27,474 nucleotides of DNA from Thermoplasmata archaeon (GCA_030037695.1 JASHQF010000034.1:1-27474), one strand, 5' to 3'; shown: positions 7,762 to 15,101, counted from the first letter of the stretch. Notes: generated by a model not told the origin, from the sequence alone. Program-made: numbers and translations.

Positions 7762-8249
7762 CGAAGGATTCGCTGCGCATCCGCGCCTACGGCGGGTTCG
7801 ACGAGCTCGGCGCCTCGCTCGGCCTGGTCCTCGCCGAGCTCCCGGGCGAGCTCGCCGAGATCCGATCGGTCGTCCGCCGCCTCGCCGACGAGCTGTTCGT
7901 CGCCCAGGCGGAGCTCGCGCGCGCGCCGGCGGCGGGCCCGCCGAAGCAACGCATCGAGCAGCGGCACGTCGACCGCCTCGAGCGCGACATCGACCGTTTC
8001 GAAGCGGGCCATCCCCCGCTCACCTCGTTCGTCCTGCCGGGCGGCGCTCCGAGCGCCGCCCACCTGCACGTCGCCCGCACGGTCGCACGACGGGCCGAGC
8101 GCGACCTGGTCGCGCTGAGCGCCGCCGAGTCGGTCCCGCCGGAGCTGCTCGCCTGGGCGAACCGCCTCGGCGATCTCCTGTTCGCCCTCGCGATCTCGGC
8201 GAACCACGCGCTCCGCGTCGGCGAGACCGCCCCCGACTACTCCGTCTAG
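7695..8249 (+). CDS. ATP:cob(I)alamin adenosyltransferase (PduO/MMAB type), non-canonical start
   Basis: The 184-residue protein is missed if only canonical start codons are allowed. Read from ATC 7695 it begins ARLYTRTGDRGTT and continues with LAGGARVAKDSLRIRAYG and FDELGASLGL. These are the ATP-binding N-terminal signatures of PduO-type adenosyltransferases. Near the C-terminus, 'ARTVARRAERDLVAL' (about 127-141) and 'NRLGDLLFALA' (about 156-166) match the conserved helices of the family. The enzyme transfers the adenosyl group of ATP to cob(I)alamin to make coenzyme B12. The ATC sits where family members carry Met and follows GGAGG at ideal spacing. Either ATC is used as a start, or one base is wrong or mutated. 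The YchF-type GTPase follows 16 nt later. Confidence 0.82.
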   Translation: MARLYTRTGDRGTTALAGGARVAKDSLRIRAYGGFDELGASLGLVLAELPGELAEIRSVVRRLADELFVAQAELARAPAAGPPKQRIEQRHVDRLERDIDRFEAGHPPLTSFVLPGGAPSAAHLHVARTVARRAERDLVALSAAESVPPELLAWANRLGDLLFALAISANHALRVGETAPDYSV

Positions 8250-8265
8250 ACGGCCCGAGGTCACC

Positions 8266-9462
8266 GTGGAGGTCGGGGTCGTCGGTAAGCCGAACGTCGG
8301 TAAATCGACGTTCTTCAACGCGCTCACGCTCCTCGACGCCCCGATGGCCCCCTACCCGTTCACGACCGTGGCTCCGAACCGGGGCGTCGCCGCCGTCCGG
8401 GCCCCCTGCCCTCACGGGGAGAAGGGGGTCGCCTGCGCTCCGGGGAACGCTCGGTGCGTCGACGGGACCCGCTGGGTACCGGTCGCGCTGGTCGACGTCC
8501 CCGGCCTCGTTCCGGGCGCTCACGAGGGCAAAGGACTCGGGCACAAGTTCTTGGACGACCTGCGCGCGGCCGACGGGTTCCTCCAGATCGTGGATCTCTC
8601 CGGAGCGACCGATGCCGAGGGGCGGATCGTCCCCGCGCACAGCCACGACCCCGCCGACGAGGTGGCGTGGCTCGAGGAGGAGCTGGTCGCCTGGATCGCC
8701 GAGATCCTCGGGCGGGGGTTCGAACGGGACGCGCGGAGCGTGGAGCTCGAGGGACGGAAGGTCGAGGAGTTCCTCGCGCAGCGGCTGACCGGTCTTTCGA
8801 TCGCGCCGCCGGCGATCGCCGCCGCCCTCCGGGCCGTGCCGATCGACCGCGCCCACCCCTCGCACTGGACCGACGCGGAGCGCCTCGCCTTCGCGCGCGA
8901 GCTGCTCCGTGCCGCCAAGCCACGGCTCGTCGTCGGGAACAAATGCGATCGCACGACCCCCGAGGCGGCGAAGGAGCTCGCGGGGCGCGTGGCCCCGATC
9001 CCGTGCCTCGCCACCGCGGCCGACGCGGAGTTGACGCTCCGGCGCGCTGCCCGGGCCGGCCTCGTGACGTACCGGCCCGGCGACGCCGAGTTCCAGATCC
9101 CCTCCCCCGACCGTCTCTCGCCGGCGCAGGCGAAGGCGCTCGACGGCCTCACCTCGCTCCTGCGGCATTGGGGGGGCACCGGCGTGCAGGCGGCGCTCGA
9201 GGCGATGGTGTTCGGCCGACTCCACCAGATCGTCGTCTACCCGGTCGAGGACGAGTCCGCGTGGACCGACAGCCGCGGTCGGGTCCTCCCCGACGCCCTG
9301 CTCGTGCCCGCGGGTACGCCCGCGCGGGCGCTCGCCTACCGCGTCCACACCGACCTCGGCGAGAACTTCGTCCGCGCGATCGACGGGCGGAGCCACCGCG
9401 CCCTAGCCGCCGACCACCCGCTCGAACCGAACTCCGTCGTTCGGATCGTCGCGCGGAAGTGA
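8266..9462 (+). CDS. YchF/Obg-family GTP-binding protein with TGS domain
   Basis: The 398-residue protein has all the marks of archaeal YchF-type translation-factor GTPases. G1 is GKPNVGKST (7-15), 'YPFTTVAPN' is the switch region, G3 is DVPG (77-80) followed by 'LVPGAHEGKGLG', and G4 is NKCD (225-228). A helical insertion and a C-terminal TGS domain (about 315-398, 'IVVYPVEDE' to 'NSVVRIVARK') follow. Length matches the family. Members associate with ribosomes and bind ATP or GTP; their exact role in archaea is unsettled. The GTG start is supported by GAGGT 4 nt upstream (8257-8261). It follows the cobalamin adenosyltransferase by 16 nt and is convergent with mevalonate kinase, whose stop lies 14 nt beyond. 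Confidence 0.93.
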   Translation: MEVGVVGKPNVGKSTFFNALTLLDAPMAPYPFTTVAPNRGVAAVRAPCPHGEKGVACAPGNARCVDGTRWVPVALVDVPGLVPGAHEGKGLGHKFLDDLRAADGFLQIVDLSGATDAEGRIVPAHSHDPADEVAWLEEELVAWIAEILGRGFERDARSVELEGRKVEEFLAQRLTGLSIAPPAIAAALRAVPIDRAHPSHWTDAERLAFARELLRAAKPRLVVGNKCDRTTPEAAKELAGRVAPIPCLATAADAELTLRRAARAGLVTYRPGDAEFQIPSPDRLSPAQAKALDGLTSLLRHWGGTGVQAALEAMVFGRLHQIVVYPVEDESAWTDSRGRVLPDALLVPAGTPARALAYRVHTDLGENFVRAIDGRSHRALAADHPLEPNSVVRIVARK

Positions 9463-9476
9463 ACCCGGGGGAACGC

Positions 9477-10457
9477 CTACCGCCCCGCCGACGCGGGCAG
9501 GTCGACCAGCGAGGCCCCCGCGGGAGTCCCGCGTACAGCGAACGGGAGGCCGCCGGCGCGCGCCAGCCTACGCACGAGCTCGGTCTCTCGGCCCGCCTTC
9601 GGCAGCGCGACGATCGACCCGCCGGCCCCGGCGCCCGTGAGCTTCGCTCCCTCGGCGGCCGGCTCCGCCGCCCGGAGCAGCTCTTCGATCCGGGGGTGGG
9701 AGACCCCGACCTCGCGGAGGAGTTCCTGGTTCCGGGTCAGCAGACGGCCGGTCGCCTCCCGGTCCCCTCGACCGACCGCGTCGATGCCCTCGCTCGCGAC
9801 CCGGCGGAACTCTTCCAGCAGCCGGCCCCCGCCGTCCGATCCGAACCGCGCGGCGACCGCCCGCACGGCGTCGGCGGTCGAGCGGGGAACCCCCGTGTAG
9901 GCGACGGCCCAGACCCAGCCGGGATCGTCCACCCGTCCGATCGTCCACCGGTCCTCGCCGCGGGCGACCTCCCACAGGCGGCCGCTCGACCCGGCGTTCA
10001 CCGTGAGATACCCCCCGGCGACCGACGCGGAGGTGTCCCCCGGGCTCCCGACCCCCTGGGCCCCGCGCTCGATCTCGAACGCCCGCTGCGCGAGCGCCGC
10101 CCGGTCGGTCCCGCCGGTGGCGGAGGCGAGCGCGGCGGCGAGCGCCGCCACGAAGGCGGCCGACGAGCCCAGACCGGCGGCGCGCGGGAGCCGGGTCACG
10201 GAACGGACCGCGATCGGGCCGCCTCCTCGCCAGGCGAGGTCGAGCGCGCTGCGGAAGTACGGGTTCGGCTCGGCGCCCTCCGGCTCGGCGTTGAGCACGG
10301 TCCGCTCGGAGCGCCGGACCACGACCTGCGCCTCGAGGTCCAGGGCGAACAGGAGCTCGGGCGCGCCGCGCACGACCGCGTGCTCGCCGAAGACGATGCA
10401 TTTCCCCGGCGCGCGGGCCGAGACCGGCAGGTCGCGCGCGGGGATCTCATCGGTCAT
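9477..10457 (-). CDS. mvk: Mevalonate kinase (GHMP family)
   Basis: The 326-residue protein phosphorylates mevalonate for archaeal isoprenoid lipid synthesis. The three GHMP signatures are visible: 'APGKCIVFGEHAVV' near residues 16-29, the ATP loop 'LPRAAGLGSSAA' (about 90-101) and the C-terminal 'KLTGAGAGGSIVAL'. 'SPGDTSAS' (about 138-145) carries the expected catalytic Asp. The GEHAVV form favours mevalonate kinase over homoserine kinase or phosphomevalonate decarboxylase. It is the last gene of the translation operon, and its ATG overlaps the Trm56 stop as ATGA (10454-10457), implying translational coupling. Cultured Thermoplasmatales use a mevalonate 3-phosphate route, so a classical MVK here is informative. 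Substrate assignment is from motifs only. Confidence 0.88.
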   Translation of the reverse strand: MTDEIPARDLPVSARAPGKCIVFGEHAVVRGAPELLFALDLEAQVVVRRSERTVLNAEPEGAEPNPYFRSALDLAWRGGGPIAVRSVTRLPRAAGLGSSAAFVAALAAALASATGGTDRAALAQRAFEIERGAQGVGSPGDTSASVAGGYLTVNAGSSGRLWEVARGEDRWTIGRVDDPGWVWAVAYTGVPRSTADAVRAVAARFGSDGGGRLLEEFRRVASEGIDAVGRGDREATGRLLTRNQELLREVGVSHPRIEELLRAAEPAAEGAKLTGAGAGGSIVALPKAGRETELVRRLARAGGLPFAVRGTPAGASLVDLPASAGR

Positions 10458-11035
10458 CGACGGCCTCCCACCCCTCCCGCCGAGGCGACGACCTTCTTGC
10501 CGTGGGCCCGCGGCACGATCCGCGCCCGGGCTCCGGCCGGGGCGCCCGGACCCGGGACCCCCCTCAGCCGGGCGAGGAGGACCGCGAGCGCCGCCACCTC
10601 GCTGTGCGGCTGGTGGGCAACGGCGACGTTGTACGTCGCCGCCCGGTAGAGCGGGGCGGGAACCTTCGCACCGCCGACGACGACGAGGAGCGAGCGCTCC
10701 CGCGCGAGCCGGGGCGCGAGGCGCTCGAGGGGGAGACCGTACATCGTGAGGTGGACGACCGGCCCCGGGTGCTCGCGCAGGACCCGCTGCCAGGAAGGGG
10801 CTCCCACGACCTCGAACGTTCCGCCCCAGCGCTCGACGACGCCGTGCAGCGTCGCCGCGACCGCCTCGTCCGGCGGGTGCAGGTACATCCGCTCCGCGCC
10901 GAGGGCCCGCGCCGCGAGGGCGAGGTGCGTGGTGAGGCGGGGATCGCGGCCGGGGCGGTGCCCGACGCGGAGGACCGTGATCGCGGGGGGCCTACGCCTC
11001 GGGCGCCGCGCGGAACCGCTCGATCCGGTGGCCAC
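10454..11035 (-). CDS. tRNA (cytidine(56)-2'-O)-methyltransferase Trm56
   Basis: This SPOUT-class enzyme methylates C56 of the T-loop in archaeal tRNAs. Family signatures are clear: 'VLRVGHRPGRDPRLTTHLAL', 'LTMYGLPL', 'VVVGGAKVP', then 'YNVAVAHQPHSEVAALAVLL'. The GTG at 11035 gives 193 residues but adds 17 basic, unconserved residues and overlaps the upstream regulator by 44 nt. The conserved part begins at 'AITVLRVGHRP'. No canonical start exists closer to it, only ATC at 10981. GGAG lies 4 nt before the GTG, so I keep that start with moderate certainty. A C-terminal tail of about 35 residues, rich in Pro, Ala, Gly and Arg, follows the SPOUT core. The stop overlaps the mevalonate kinase start. 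Confidence 0.88.
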   Translation of the reverse strand: MATGSSGSARRPRRRPPAITVLRVGHRPGRDPRLTTHLALAARALGAERMYLHPPDEAVAATLHGVVERWGGTFEVVGAPSWQRVLREHPGPVVHLTMYGLPLERLAPRLARERSLLVVVGGAKVPAPLYRAATYNVAVAHQPHSEVAALAVLLARLRGVPGPGAPAGARARIVPRAHGKKVVASAGGVGGRR

Positions 11036-11516
11036 GGTACTCCAGCTTCTCCGAGCGCTTCACGAGGCCCTTGAGCCGCGTCGGGCTCATCCCGAGCTCC
11101 TCGGCGATGTCGGAGAAGAACCGGCCCTCGCCGCCGACCGAGGCGTAGATCTTCTCCTCGAGGCGGGCGTACTCCTTCGCGGGCATCGTCGCGATCGCGA
11201 GCACCTCGGAGATCTCGGCGAGCGGGCTCGTGGTGTTGATGTTGATCGTCGAGTAGTAGAAGTGGTAGCTCTTCTCGGGCTGCTTGCGGCCCTCGCGCGC
11301 GACCCACCGGGTGTCGATCAGGCGGAGCTTCTCGAAGAACGGCAGCGCCTTCACGCCGTCCTCCCCGAACTCCCGCGCCACGTCGTCGAGCGTGAGCCAC
11401 GCCTCCGCGAGGCGCTGGACGAGCTTCAGTTTGAGCGGCGTGTCGACCGCCCGGAGGATCGGGACGAGGTCGCTCACGTCGTTGACGACCTTGATCCGGT
11501 GGATCGTCGCCGCCAT
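10992..11516 (-). CDS. Archaeal winged-helix (ArsR-like) regulator of the ribosome/Trm56 operon
   Basis: The 174-residue protein opens with 'DLVPILRAVDTPLKLKLVQRL', then 'LTLDDVAREFGEDGVKAL' and 'LRLIDTRWV', a winged helix-turn-helix of ArsR type (about 13-75). The middle section 'YHFYYSTININTTSPLAEISEVL' is a distinctive block I associate with a conserved archaeal family. A second HTH-like segment, 'FFSDIAEELGMSPTRLKGLVKRSEKL' (about 133-158), lies near the C-terminus. It thus has two potential DNA-binding units. In other archaea this family tends to sit beside Trm56, as here. The gap to nop10 is 7 nt. Target genes are unknown; autoregulation of the operon is only a guess. Confidence 0.78.
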   Translation of the reverse strand: MAATIHRIKVVNDVSDLVPILRAVDTPLKLKLVQRLAEAWLTLDDVAREFGEDGVKALPFFEKLRLIDTRWVAREGRKQPEKSYHFYYSTININTTSPLAEISEVLAIATMPAKEYARLEEKIYASVGGEGRFFSDIAEELGMSPTRLKGLVKRSEKLEYRGHRIERFRAAPEA

Positions 11517-11523
11517 CGACCCC

Positions 11524-11706
11524 TCACGCCCCCTGGGTCCGGGGCGCGGCCTCGGCGAGCAAGCGCCGGCGGTACGCCCCGTAGCGGTCGCTCGCGTCGT
11601 ACCGCGCAGGATGCGGGGTCCGCGTCGGGGCGCCGCACGAGGGGCACGTCGCCTTCAGGGTGTAGCGGTCGCACGGACGGCAGACCTTGAGGAGTGCGTC
11701 GGTCAT
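11524..11706 (-). CDS. nop10: H/ACA RNP component Nop10
   Basis: The 60-residue protein matches archaeal Nop10 in length and pattern. A zinc ribbon is formed by C9, C12, C21 and C24 ('CRPC...CPSC'), followed by 'PHPARYDASDRYGAYRRRLL', the conserved helix that binds the pseudouridine synthase Cbf5. Nop10 is a core subunit of the box H/ACA RNP that pseudouridylates rRNA. Its ATG overlaps the aIF2-alpha stop as ATGA (11703-11706). The order L44e-S27e-aIF2-alpha-Nop10 is a classic archaeal cluster and supports the assignment. Confidence 0.93.
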   Translation of the reverse strand: MTDALLKVCRPCDRYTLKATCPSCGAPTRTPHPARYDASDRYGAYRRRLLAEAAPRTQGA

Positions 11707-12479
11707 GCGCGGGCGAACGTCCCCTCGCCGCCGGAGGCCTTGATCGCCTTGAGGGCCGCGTCGGTCGCGCGCTTCAGCGTCTCCTCCGCCTGCTTGTACT
11801 GCGACGCCTGGACCCGGATCCGGTAGCGGGGCGCCCCCACGTACTGGACGTCCACGCGGTCGGGATCGACCTTCTCCGCAGCGAGCAGCGCCGCCTTGAT
11901 GTGCGTGAGGCCGTCCGGCGCCGGGTCGGAGATCTCGAGCGTCCCGAGGATCGTGACGTGGGGCGGGACGATGTTCTCGCGGGCGACCTTGAGGAACGCG
12001 GTCGACCACGGCGACTTCTCCGTCTCCTTCTGGAACCGCTTCGGGTCGGCCGAGGCGACCTCGAACGCGGCGAACAGCGAGCCGTACGTCTCGATGAGCT
12101 TCGGCCCGAACAGGTCGACCGCCTCGTCGACCTTGACGCCGAGCGCCTTCGCCACCTCGCCGACGAGGCGGAGGGCGCGCTGCTCGTTCTTCCACGCCTG
12201 GACCTTCTCGCGCCGCTGGTGGTCGTTGATCCGCTTCAGGGAGAGGTCGATCTGGCCCTTCGCCGCGTCGACGCGGAGCACCCGCGCGACGAGCTTCTGG
12301 CCCTCCCGGACGTGGTCCCGGATGTACTTGACCCAGCCCGCCGCGACCTCCGAGAGGTGGATGAACGCCTCCCGGTCCGCGAACTCGTCGAGCTTGACGA
12401 ACGCCCCGAAGTTCCGGATCGAGGTGACGGTCCCGATGACGAGCTCGCCCTCTTCGGGGAACTCGGGGCGCAGGGGCAT
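11703..12479 (-). CDS. Translation initiation factor aIF2 subunit alpha
   Basis: The 258-residue protein has an N-terminal S1 RNA-binding domain (about 8-85; 'GELVIGTVTSIRNFGAFVKL', 'EAFIHLSEVA', 'IDLSLKRIN'). A central helical domain (about 88-170) and a C-terminal alpha-beta domain ('PPHVTILGTLEI', 'VQYVGAPRYRIRV') follow. This is the standard three-domain layout and length of archaeal aIF2-alpha, part of the ternary complex that brings initiator tRNA to the small subunit. The start is ATG at 12479, 19 nt after the S27e stop. Its stop overlaps the Nop10 start. Confidence 0.95.
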   Translation of the reverse strand: MPLRPEFPEEGELVIGTVTSIRNFGAFVKLDEFADREAFIHLSEVAAGWVKYIRDHVREGQKLVARVLRVDAAKGQIDLSLKRINDHQRREKVQAWKNEQRALRLVGEVAKALGVKVDEAVDLFGPKLIETYGSLFAAFEVASADPKRFQKETEKSPWSTAFLKVARENIVPPHVTILGTLEISDPAPDGLTHIKAALLAAEKVDPDRVDVQYVGAPRYRIRVQASQYKQAEETLKRATDAALKAIKASGGEGTFARA

Positions 12480-12498
12480 CCTTCGGTGGGCTCCCGGC

Positions 12499-12678
12499 CT
12501 AGGCCCCCGCCGTGCGAAGGAGCTCGCCCCGGAGCTTCGCCCGGCCCCCGGTCGGCGTCGCGAGCGTCGCCCCGCAGACGGTGCAGTTCACGGTTGTCGC
12601 GGGCCGGCTGAAGATCGTCTGCTCGGTCGAGCAGTCCGGGCACTTCACGACCCAGAACGGCGACGGTTCGCGCGCCAC
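12499..12678 (-). CDS. rps27e: 30S ribosomal protein S27e
   Basis: This 59-residue small-subunit protein begins MAREPSPFWVVKCPDCSTEQ. Its zinc ribbon uses C13, C16, C32 and C35 ('CPDC...CTVC'), and the 'TIFSRPATTVNC' loop and 'GATLATPTGGRAKL' end are typical of S27e. The start is GTG at 12678. It lies between L44e (16-nt gap) and aIF2-alpha (19-nt gap), the usual archaeal order. It binds the 30S body; nothing about it is unusual. Confidence 0.94.
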   Translation of the reverse strand: MAREPSPFWVVKCPDCSTEQTIFSRPATTVNCTVCGATLATPTGGRAKLRGELLRTAGA

Positions 12679-12694
12679 GCCGACCGCCGCTCCC

Positions 12695-12979
12695 CTAGTG
12701 CTGCTCGACGAGCTCGAGCTGCCCCGCTCGCCAGCTCGCCGGCTGGACCGTGTACTTGCACTTCTTGCAGCGGTACTTGAGGTAGACCCGGCGCACCGCC
12801 TTCGCCCGCCCCTCGGGCTTCGGCCGGGGGAACCCCCCGTAGCCGCGGGTCGCGCGGCGGAACCGTCGCTGCCCCCATTTGAGCTCGGAGGCCGGGCGCT
12901 TCTTGCCCTTCTCCACGTCGTGCGCCGTGTGCGTCCGGCACTTCGGGCAGTACGTGGACACGACCTTCGGATAGTGCAT
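12695..12979 (-). CDS. rpl44e: 50S ribosomal protein L44e
   Basis: The 94-residue protein starts MHYPKVVSTYCPKC and has two Cys pairs, C11/C14 and C71/C74 ('CKKC'), forming the expected zinc site. A long basic stretch between them ('KWGQRRFRRATRGYGGFPRP') is typical of L44e, which lies near the E site of the large subunit. It is the first gene of the leftward translation operon. A TATA box about 26 nt upstream of the ATG implies a leaderless transcript. Confidence 0.95.
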   Translation of the reverse strand: MHYPKVVSTYCPKCRTHTAHDVEKGKKRPASELKWGQRRFRRATRGYGGFPRPKPEGRAKAVRRVYLKYRCKKCKYTVQPASWRAGQLELVEQH

Positions 12980-13000
12980 CCCCGTTGCGAGGGCCGTTGG

Positions 13001-13462
13001 CTATAAAGGCGTTCGGGCGCCCGACCTCTCGGCGCGCGGCCCGTGCCCGCCGAACGGTCGGCGGGGATCCTTCCCCTCCCAGTGGATGTCGATCACGTCG
13101 AACAGGTTCCCGTCCGGATCGGCCAGGGTGACGAACTCCGCCCCGGGGTGGGGCTCGAGCTTCACCGTCGCCCCCAGCCGCACGAGCCGCTCGACCTCGG
13201 CGGCGGGATCCGAGGCGTAGAGGTCGAGATGGAGCCGGTACTCCTCGAGCGGTCCTTCCCCGCTCAGGCTCAAGTTGAGGTTCGGTCCCCGACCGCGAGG
13301 GTCCTTCAGCACGACCCCGTCGGGCGCCGGGGGGTCCCGGGGAACGTAGCCGAGCGCCGCTTGCCAGAAGGCGATCATCCGCGGAAGATCCGTGCAGTCG
13401 ATCACGATCGAGCCGACCCAGATCCCGGAGCCCCGCTTCTCGCCCGGCGGAGGCTCGGCCAT
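13001..13462 (-). CDS. VOC-superfamily (glyoxalase/bleomycin-resistance-like) protein
   Basis: The 153-residue protein has two beta-alpha-beta-beta-beta halves: 'WVGSIVIDCTDLPRMIAFWQAALGY' and, later, 'YRLHLDLYASDPAAEVERLVRLGA' with 'FVTLADPDGNLFDVID' at the end. This matches the glyoxalase-like part of the vicinal oxygen chelate superfamily. Substrate cannot be told from sequence. The first usual ligand position reads Asp rather than His, so metal binding is uncertain. I chose the ATG at 13462 because GAGGT sits 5 nt upstream. An in-frame TTG at 13537 would add 25 unconserved residues and run into the divergent L1 promoter. Confidence 0.82.
   Translation of the reverse strand: MAEPPPGEKRGSGIWVGSIVIDCTDLPRMIAFWQAALGYVPRDPPAPDGVVLKDPRGRGPNLNLSLSGEGPLEEYRLHLDLYASDPAAEVERLVRLGATVKLEPHPGAEFVTLADPDGNLFDVIDIHWEGKDPRRPFGGHGPRAERSGARTPL
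13002..13010 (-). promoter_or_regulatory. TATA box of the L44e operon
   Basis: Read on the minus strand this is GCCTTTATA, centred about 26 nt before the L44e ATG at 12979. That spacing predicts transcription starting at or next to the start codon. The box overlaps the stop codon of the VOC gene (13001-13003), so the operon promoter begins inside the end of its upstream neighbour. Confidence 0.6.
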
Positions 13463-13539
13463 CGACGACCTCACGCTGCGGTCGGCTTGGCTCCTTCCCG
13501 TCGCGGCTCTCTCGGTGGCCCGAGGGACGCCAGCCAAGG

Positions 13540-13549
13540 TTATTATAGG
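13540..13549 (+). promoter_or_regulatory. TATA box of the L1-L10-L12 operon
   Basis: TTATTATAGG is the clearest AT-rich element between the divergent VOC gene and rpl1. It lies about 45 nt before the ATG at 13591, predicting a leader of about 20 nt. That leader contains GAGGT (13582-13586), a ribosome-binding site, unlike the leaderless L44e operon. Confidence 0.6.
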
Positions 13550-13590
13550 GGAGCTAAGTCGCCGCGCTGCGTTCCCACCGAGAGGTATCG

Positions 13591-14229
13591 ATGCCCGACC
13601 GACCTTCCGTCGACGTCGTCGCCGAGCTGCTCGGCAAGGCCCCCGAGCGGAAGTTCGCGGAGGCGATCGAGGTGTCGGTGAACCTGAAGGACCTCGATCT
13701 CACCGTGCCGAAGAACCGGCTCGAGGACGACGTCCCGCTGCCGAACGGCCGGGGACGGGCGGCGCGCGTCGCCGTCATCGGCTCCCCCGAGCTGCTCCAG
13801 AAGGTGCGGGGCGTCGCCGACGTCGTCGTGGCGGCCTCCGAGCTCGATGAGTTCGCGAAGGACGCCAAGGCCGCGAAGAAGTCGATCGCCTCGATCGACT
13901 TCCTCCTCGCCGAGGCCCCGCTGATGCCGACGATCGGCAAGCGGCTCGGGGTCGTCCTCGGCCCGCGGGGGAAGATGCCGCGCCCCGTCGCCCCCGGCAC
14001 CGATCCGTCCAACCTCATTCGCGCCCTCCAGCGCTCCGTCCGGGTCCGCTCCCGGGGGAACCGTACGTTCCACGCCCCGGTCGGGACCCGCACGATGAAG
14101 CCCGAGGAGCTCGCGCAGAACGTCGACGCGCTCCTCGCGCGGATCGTGGGCAAGCTCGAGCGGGGCCGGGCGAACGTGGAGTCCGTCTACGTCAAGACGA
14201 CGATGGGGCCGGCCGTCCGGCTCTGGTGA
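13591..14229 (+). CDS. rpl1: 50S ribosomal protein L1
   Basis: The 212-residue archaeal L1 has 'RKFAEAIEVSVNLKDLDLTVPKNR' at the N-terminus. The inserted second domain contains 'LAEAPLMPTIGKRLGVVLGPRGKMPRP', the most conserved block of the family. The return strand ends 'NVESVYVKTTMGPAVRL'. L1 forms the mobile stalk at the E site, and in several archaea represses its own operon by binding its mRNA. In many archaea L11 precedes L1; here L1 is first and the upstream neighbour is divergent. The stop overlaps or abuts the L10 start. Confidence 0.96.
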   Translation: MPDRPSVDVVAELLGKAPERKFAEAIEVSVNLKDLDLTVPKNRLEDDVPLPNGRGRAARVAVIGSPELLQKVRGVADVVVAASELDEFAKDAKAAKKSIASIDFLLAEAPLMPTIGKRLGVVLGPRGKMPRPVAPGTDPSNLIRALQRSVRVRSRGNRTFHAPVGTRTMKPEELAQNVDALLARIVGKLERGRANVESVYVKTTMGPAVRLW

Positions 14230-14234
14230 GGACG

Positions 14235-15101
14235 ATGCCCGGCCGAGGCGAGGTCCCGCCCGAGAAGATCGCGCGCGTCGAGGAGCTCGCGGGCGAGCTC
14301 CTCGCCCAGCGGACCACGGCGCTGGTCGGGGTCCGGGGGGTGCCTGCGGCCGCGCTCCAGTCGATGCGACGCGAGCTGCGCGTGCGGGGCCGGCCGATCC
14401 GCGTCGCGCCGAACAGCACGATCCGGCACGCGCTCGAGCGGGCCGCCGAGAAGCGGCCCGGCCTGAAGCCCCTCCTCGACCAGGTCGAGGACCAGACGGC
14501 GGTCCTCGCCGCCGAGGTCAATCCGTTCTCCCTGGCGGACGAGCTGCGACGGACCCGCTCGCCGACCCCCGCCCGGGGCGGAGAAGCGGCGCCGGCCGAC
14601 ATCGTCGTCCCCGCGCAGACGACGAGCTTCAAGCCGGGCCCGATCGTCGGCGAGCTCCAGCACGCGGGCTTCCCCGCCGCGATCGAGAAAGGCAAGGTCG
14701 TGCTCAAGCGCGACGTCACGATCGTGAAGGCGGGCGCGACGATCTCCCGCGAGGTCGCGGGCCTGCTCACGCGCCTCGAGATCTTCCCGCTCGAGGTCGG
14801 GCTCTCGCTGCGTGCCGTGGTGGACGGCGAGACGTACTATCCCCCGAGCCTCCTCGCGGTCGACCTGGGCGCCCAGCGCGACGAGATCGCCCACGGGGCG
14901 CGCCTCGCCATCGGCCTCGCGGTCGAGCTCGGCTACGCGACCCGGGAGACGATTGAGCCGGTCGTCGCCCGGGCGTACCGGGCCGCGCTCGCGGTCGCCG
15001 TCGCCGCGGGGCACCCGACCCCCGAGACGGTCGCCCCGCTCTTCCTCACGGCGCTCCGCTCGGCGATGGCCGTCGGAGCGATCACGCGTCAGAACAGCTA
15101 A
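14235..15101 (+). CDS. 50S ribosomal protein L10 (P0 type)
   Basis: This is the stalk base protein that holds L12 dimers. The N-terminal domain reads 'ALVGVRGVPAAALQSMRRELRVRGRPIRV' and 'NSTIRHALERA'. A second domain ('ADIVVPAQTTSFKPGPIVGELQ', 'VVLKRDVTIVKAGATISREVAGLLTRLEI') is specific to archaeal/eukaryotic P0. Helices from about residue 215 on provide L12-binding sites. It ends at 'AMAVGAITRQNS' with no acidic tail, whereas many archaeal homologues end in an L12-like acidic helix. I chose ATG 14235; GTG 14226, overlapping the L1 stop as GTGA, would add three residues. Confidence 0.94.
   Translation: MPGRGEVPPEKIARVEELAGELLAQRTTALVGVRGVPAAALQSMRRELRVRGRPIRVAPNSTIRHALERAAEKRPGLKPLLDQVEDQTAVLAAEVNPFSLADELRRTRSPTPARGGEAAPADIVVPAQTTSFKPGPIVGELQHAGFPAAIEKGKVVLKRDVTIVKAGATISREVAGLLTRLEIFPLEVGLSLRAVVDGETYYPPSLLAVDLGAQRDEIAHGARLAIGLAVELGYATRETIEPVVARAYRAALAVAVAAGHPTPETVAPLFLTALRSAMAVGAITRQNS

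Noticed and set aside
7525..8249. Programmed frameshift joining the small Cys/His protein to the adenosyltransferase
   Set aside because: No slippery heptamer or downstream structure was evident. The GGAGG plus ATC at the expected N-terminus explains the frame more simply, and no such fusion is known to me.
8454..10649. Plus-strand open frame of about 730 codons across the YchF-like and mevalonate kinase genes
   Set aside because: It runs through two convergent, clearly conserved genes in the wrong frame or strand and has no domain.
13463..13537. Longer VOC protein starting at TTG 13537
   Set aside because: The extra 25 residues look unconserved, the start lies against the L1 TATA box, and ATG 13462 has its own ribosome-binding site.
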